5,495 nt of DNA from Oscillospiraceae bacterium (GTDB taxonomy: Bacteria; Bacillota; Clostridia; Oscillospirales; Ruminococcaceae): the NCBI GenBank assembly GCA_029068025.1, contig JAIEDJ010000094.1:1-5495 (forward strand), read 5' to 3'. The notes beneath the pieces were generated by a model. The model was given only the letters and a program-made list of their open reading frames with translations, had not been told where the DNA came from and made no database searches. Positions 4,773 through 5,495 of this stretch are shown piece after piece. Each line of letters starts with the position of its first letter. Within the stretch, counting starts at the first letter, position 1. The position numbers were made by a program, and so were the translations under genes.

Positions 4773-4806
4773 CAAAAAAGGTAGCTCCTCGGTAACGGGG
4801 AGCTAC
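4773..4806 (-). terminator. strong rho-independent terminator of the endolysin gene
   Basis: GTAGCTCC (4781-4788) pairs with GGAGCTAC (4799-4806); three more pairs, one of them G-U, extend the stem to 11 bp around a GTAA loop (plus-strand reading). On the minus strand the stem is followed by C and six T (4779-4774). It lies 35 bp after the lysin stop, as expected for the end of a leftward transcript. A shorter A/T-rich run on the other side gives little rightward activity. Confidence 0.9.
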
Positions 4807-4840
4807 AAAAATTATTAAATTACCCAACGGGATTAATGTA

Positions 4841-5495
4841 TCACTTCTTCATCAACTCGTTTACGCGCCTCCTTACAGCCTCATAGTCATACCCTGCTGT
4901 CTCAAGCCTTTGTTTGCGTTCATTACCATTCCCCCACTTGCCAACAATAACCTCTTGGGCAATTTCATCAACAGATTTTTCATTAACAGATTGAATGCTG
5001 GATTCGTTTATCCACCCGTGCACACCCACTCCATCTTGTGAAATAGCATGATAGGGATGTTTTGTATTTAACGCAATGATAGTAATTTTCACCTTGCTAA
5101 TTTTACAAATTTCTCTGGTTGAATTAGCCGCCGAACTGCTTCCATATACTTCTCCACCATTAAATGTCACAATATCGCCTATTTTAATTTTATCAACACT
5201 TACTTTATTTGAAGTATTTGTGTTGGAGACTACATTATCATTAACCTCAAACTCCACTGGTGGCAAAATAAAGCCTTGGAAAACCAAAGCCCCACTATTA
5301 TATCCGCTGCTTTTCTTATAAGTACGCGTGACAAACCTAACCCCACCATAATCGCTCTCGGAAGTAATTATGTCTCCATTAGGTTCGATTTTCTCCACGA
5401 CCGCGACATGCCCACAACCATCACTTGGATTGCGCACTTTGCCTTTTCTCCAACAAGCAACTGCTCCTAATTGTGGATTAGGTGAACGTTTGTCG
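4841..5495 (-). CDS. phage-type endolysin, 3' portion: CHAP fragment, SH3-like domain and CW_7 wall-binding domain
   Basis: The reading frame is open to the window's right edge, so the N-terminus, including the CHAP catalytic Cys region, is missing; 217 residues are visible. Numbering from the first visible codon, LGAVACWRKGK (9-19) and GHVAVVEKI (28-36) mark the CHAP fold, with His29 as the likely catalytic histidine and Glu34 nearby. SESDYGG and GYNSG follow before the domain ends at about 78. A Ser/Thr/Asn-rich linker leads to an SH3-like segment (about 101-168: IGDIVTFNG...KHPYHAIS...GWINESSI). The last 44 residues (SVDEIAQEVIVGKWGNG...AGYDYEAVRRRVNELMKK) are a CW_7/Cpl-7-type repeat that binds peptidoglycan. 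CHAP enzymes cleave wall peptides as amidases or endopeptidases. The GTG at 5437 is internal, not a start. A strong terminator follows. A prophage lysin is the best reading; a host autolysin is possible. Confidence 0.88.
   Translation of the reverse strand, partial: DKRSPNPQLGAVACWRKGKVRNPSDGCGHVAVVEKIEPNGDIITSESDYGGVRFVTRTYKKSSGYNSGALVFQGFILPPVEFEVNDNVVSNTNTSNKVSVDKIKIGDIVTFNGGEVYGSSSAANSTREICKISKVKITIIALNTKHPYHAISQDGVGVHGWINESSIQSVNEKSVDEIAQEVIVGKWGNGNERKQRLETAGYDYEAVRRRVNELMKK

Noticed and set aside
4249..4797. TACCGAGGAG near 4250 matching the minus-strand reading of the lysin terminator
   Set aside because: It was considered as paired attachment sites or an antisense interaction. A single 10-base match on either strand is expected many times by chance, and the second copy is explained by the terminator stem.
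1..5495. CRISPR array, tRNA or rRNA genes
   Set aside because: No regularly spaced direct repeats, tRNA-like cloverleaf with CCA-proximal features, or conserved rRNA segments were seen.

Overview
The window looks like chromosomal DNA of a spore-forming, low-to-moderate GC member of the Clostridia, most likely Ruminococcus or a close relative in the Oscillospiraceae. This rests on strong AGGAGG-type ribosome sites, a UmuC-like polymerase paired with a YolD-like gene, an alpha/beta-type small acid-soluble spore protein (SASP), and a CHAP/CW_7 phage-type lysin. The genus is an inference; no rRNA or other marker gene is present.

Left part (1-3397), GC-rich host-like genes. The first 11 codons of a minus-strand pyridoxamine kinase (1-34) diverge from an LdhA-type D-lactate dehydrogenase (386-1372). 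A terminator-like hairpin and a consensus vegetative promoter separate it from a two-gene unit: a Y-family translesion DNA polymerase with a C-terminal beta-clamp motif (1482-2978) and a YolD-like protein (3005-3397). The pair is a probable DNA-damage-tolerance module.

Two copies of a roughly 100-bp palindromic intergenic repeat lie in opposite orientation at 53-150 and 3491-3596, bracketing this whole block. Their ends are almost identical. Their hairpin stems differ in sequence but keep the pairing, which is the most structured non-coding signal in the window.

Middle (3398-4121). A 484-bp gene-free stretch holds the second repeat and a perfect 16-bp palindrome. It leads to an SASP gene whose first 49 residues are family-like, after which the expected last helix is replaced by an unrelated 30-residue tail. 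DNA to the right is visibly more AT-rich.

Right part (4029-5495), probably foreign. All genes here read leftward toward the SASP gene: a small XRE-type regulator (4277-4501) with its own promoter, leader hairpin and terminator, and the 3' part of a modular endolysin (CHAP, SH3-like and CW_7 domains) with a strong terminator. The simplest reading is the end of a prophage or other integrated element inserted in, or recombined with, the SASP gene. No integrase is visible and the far boundary lies outside the window, so this remains an inference.
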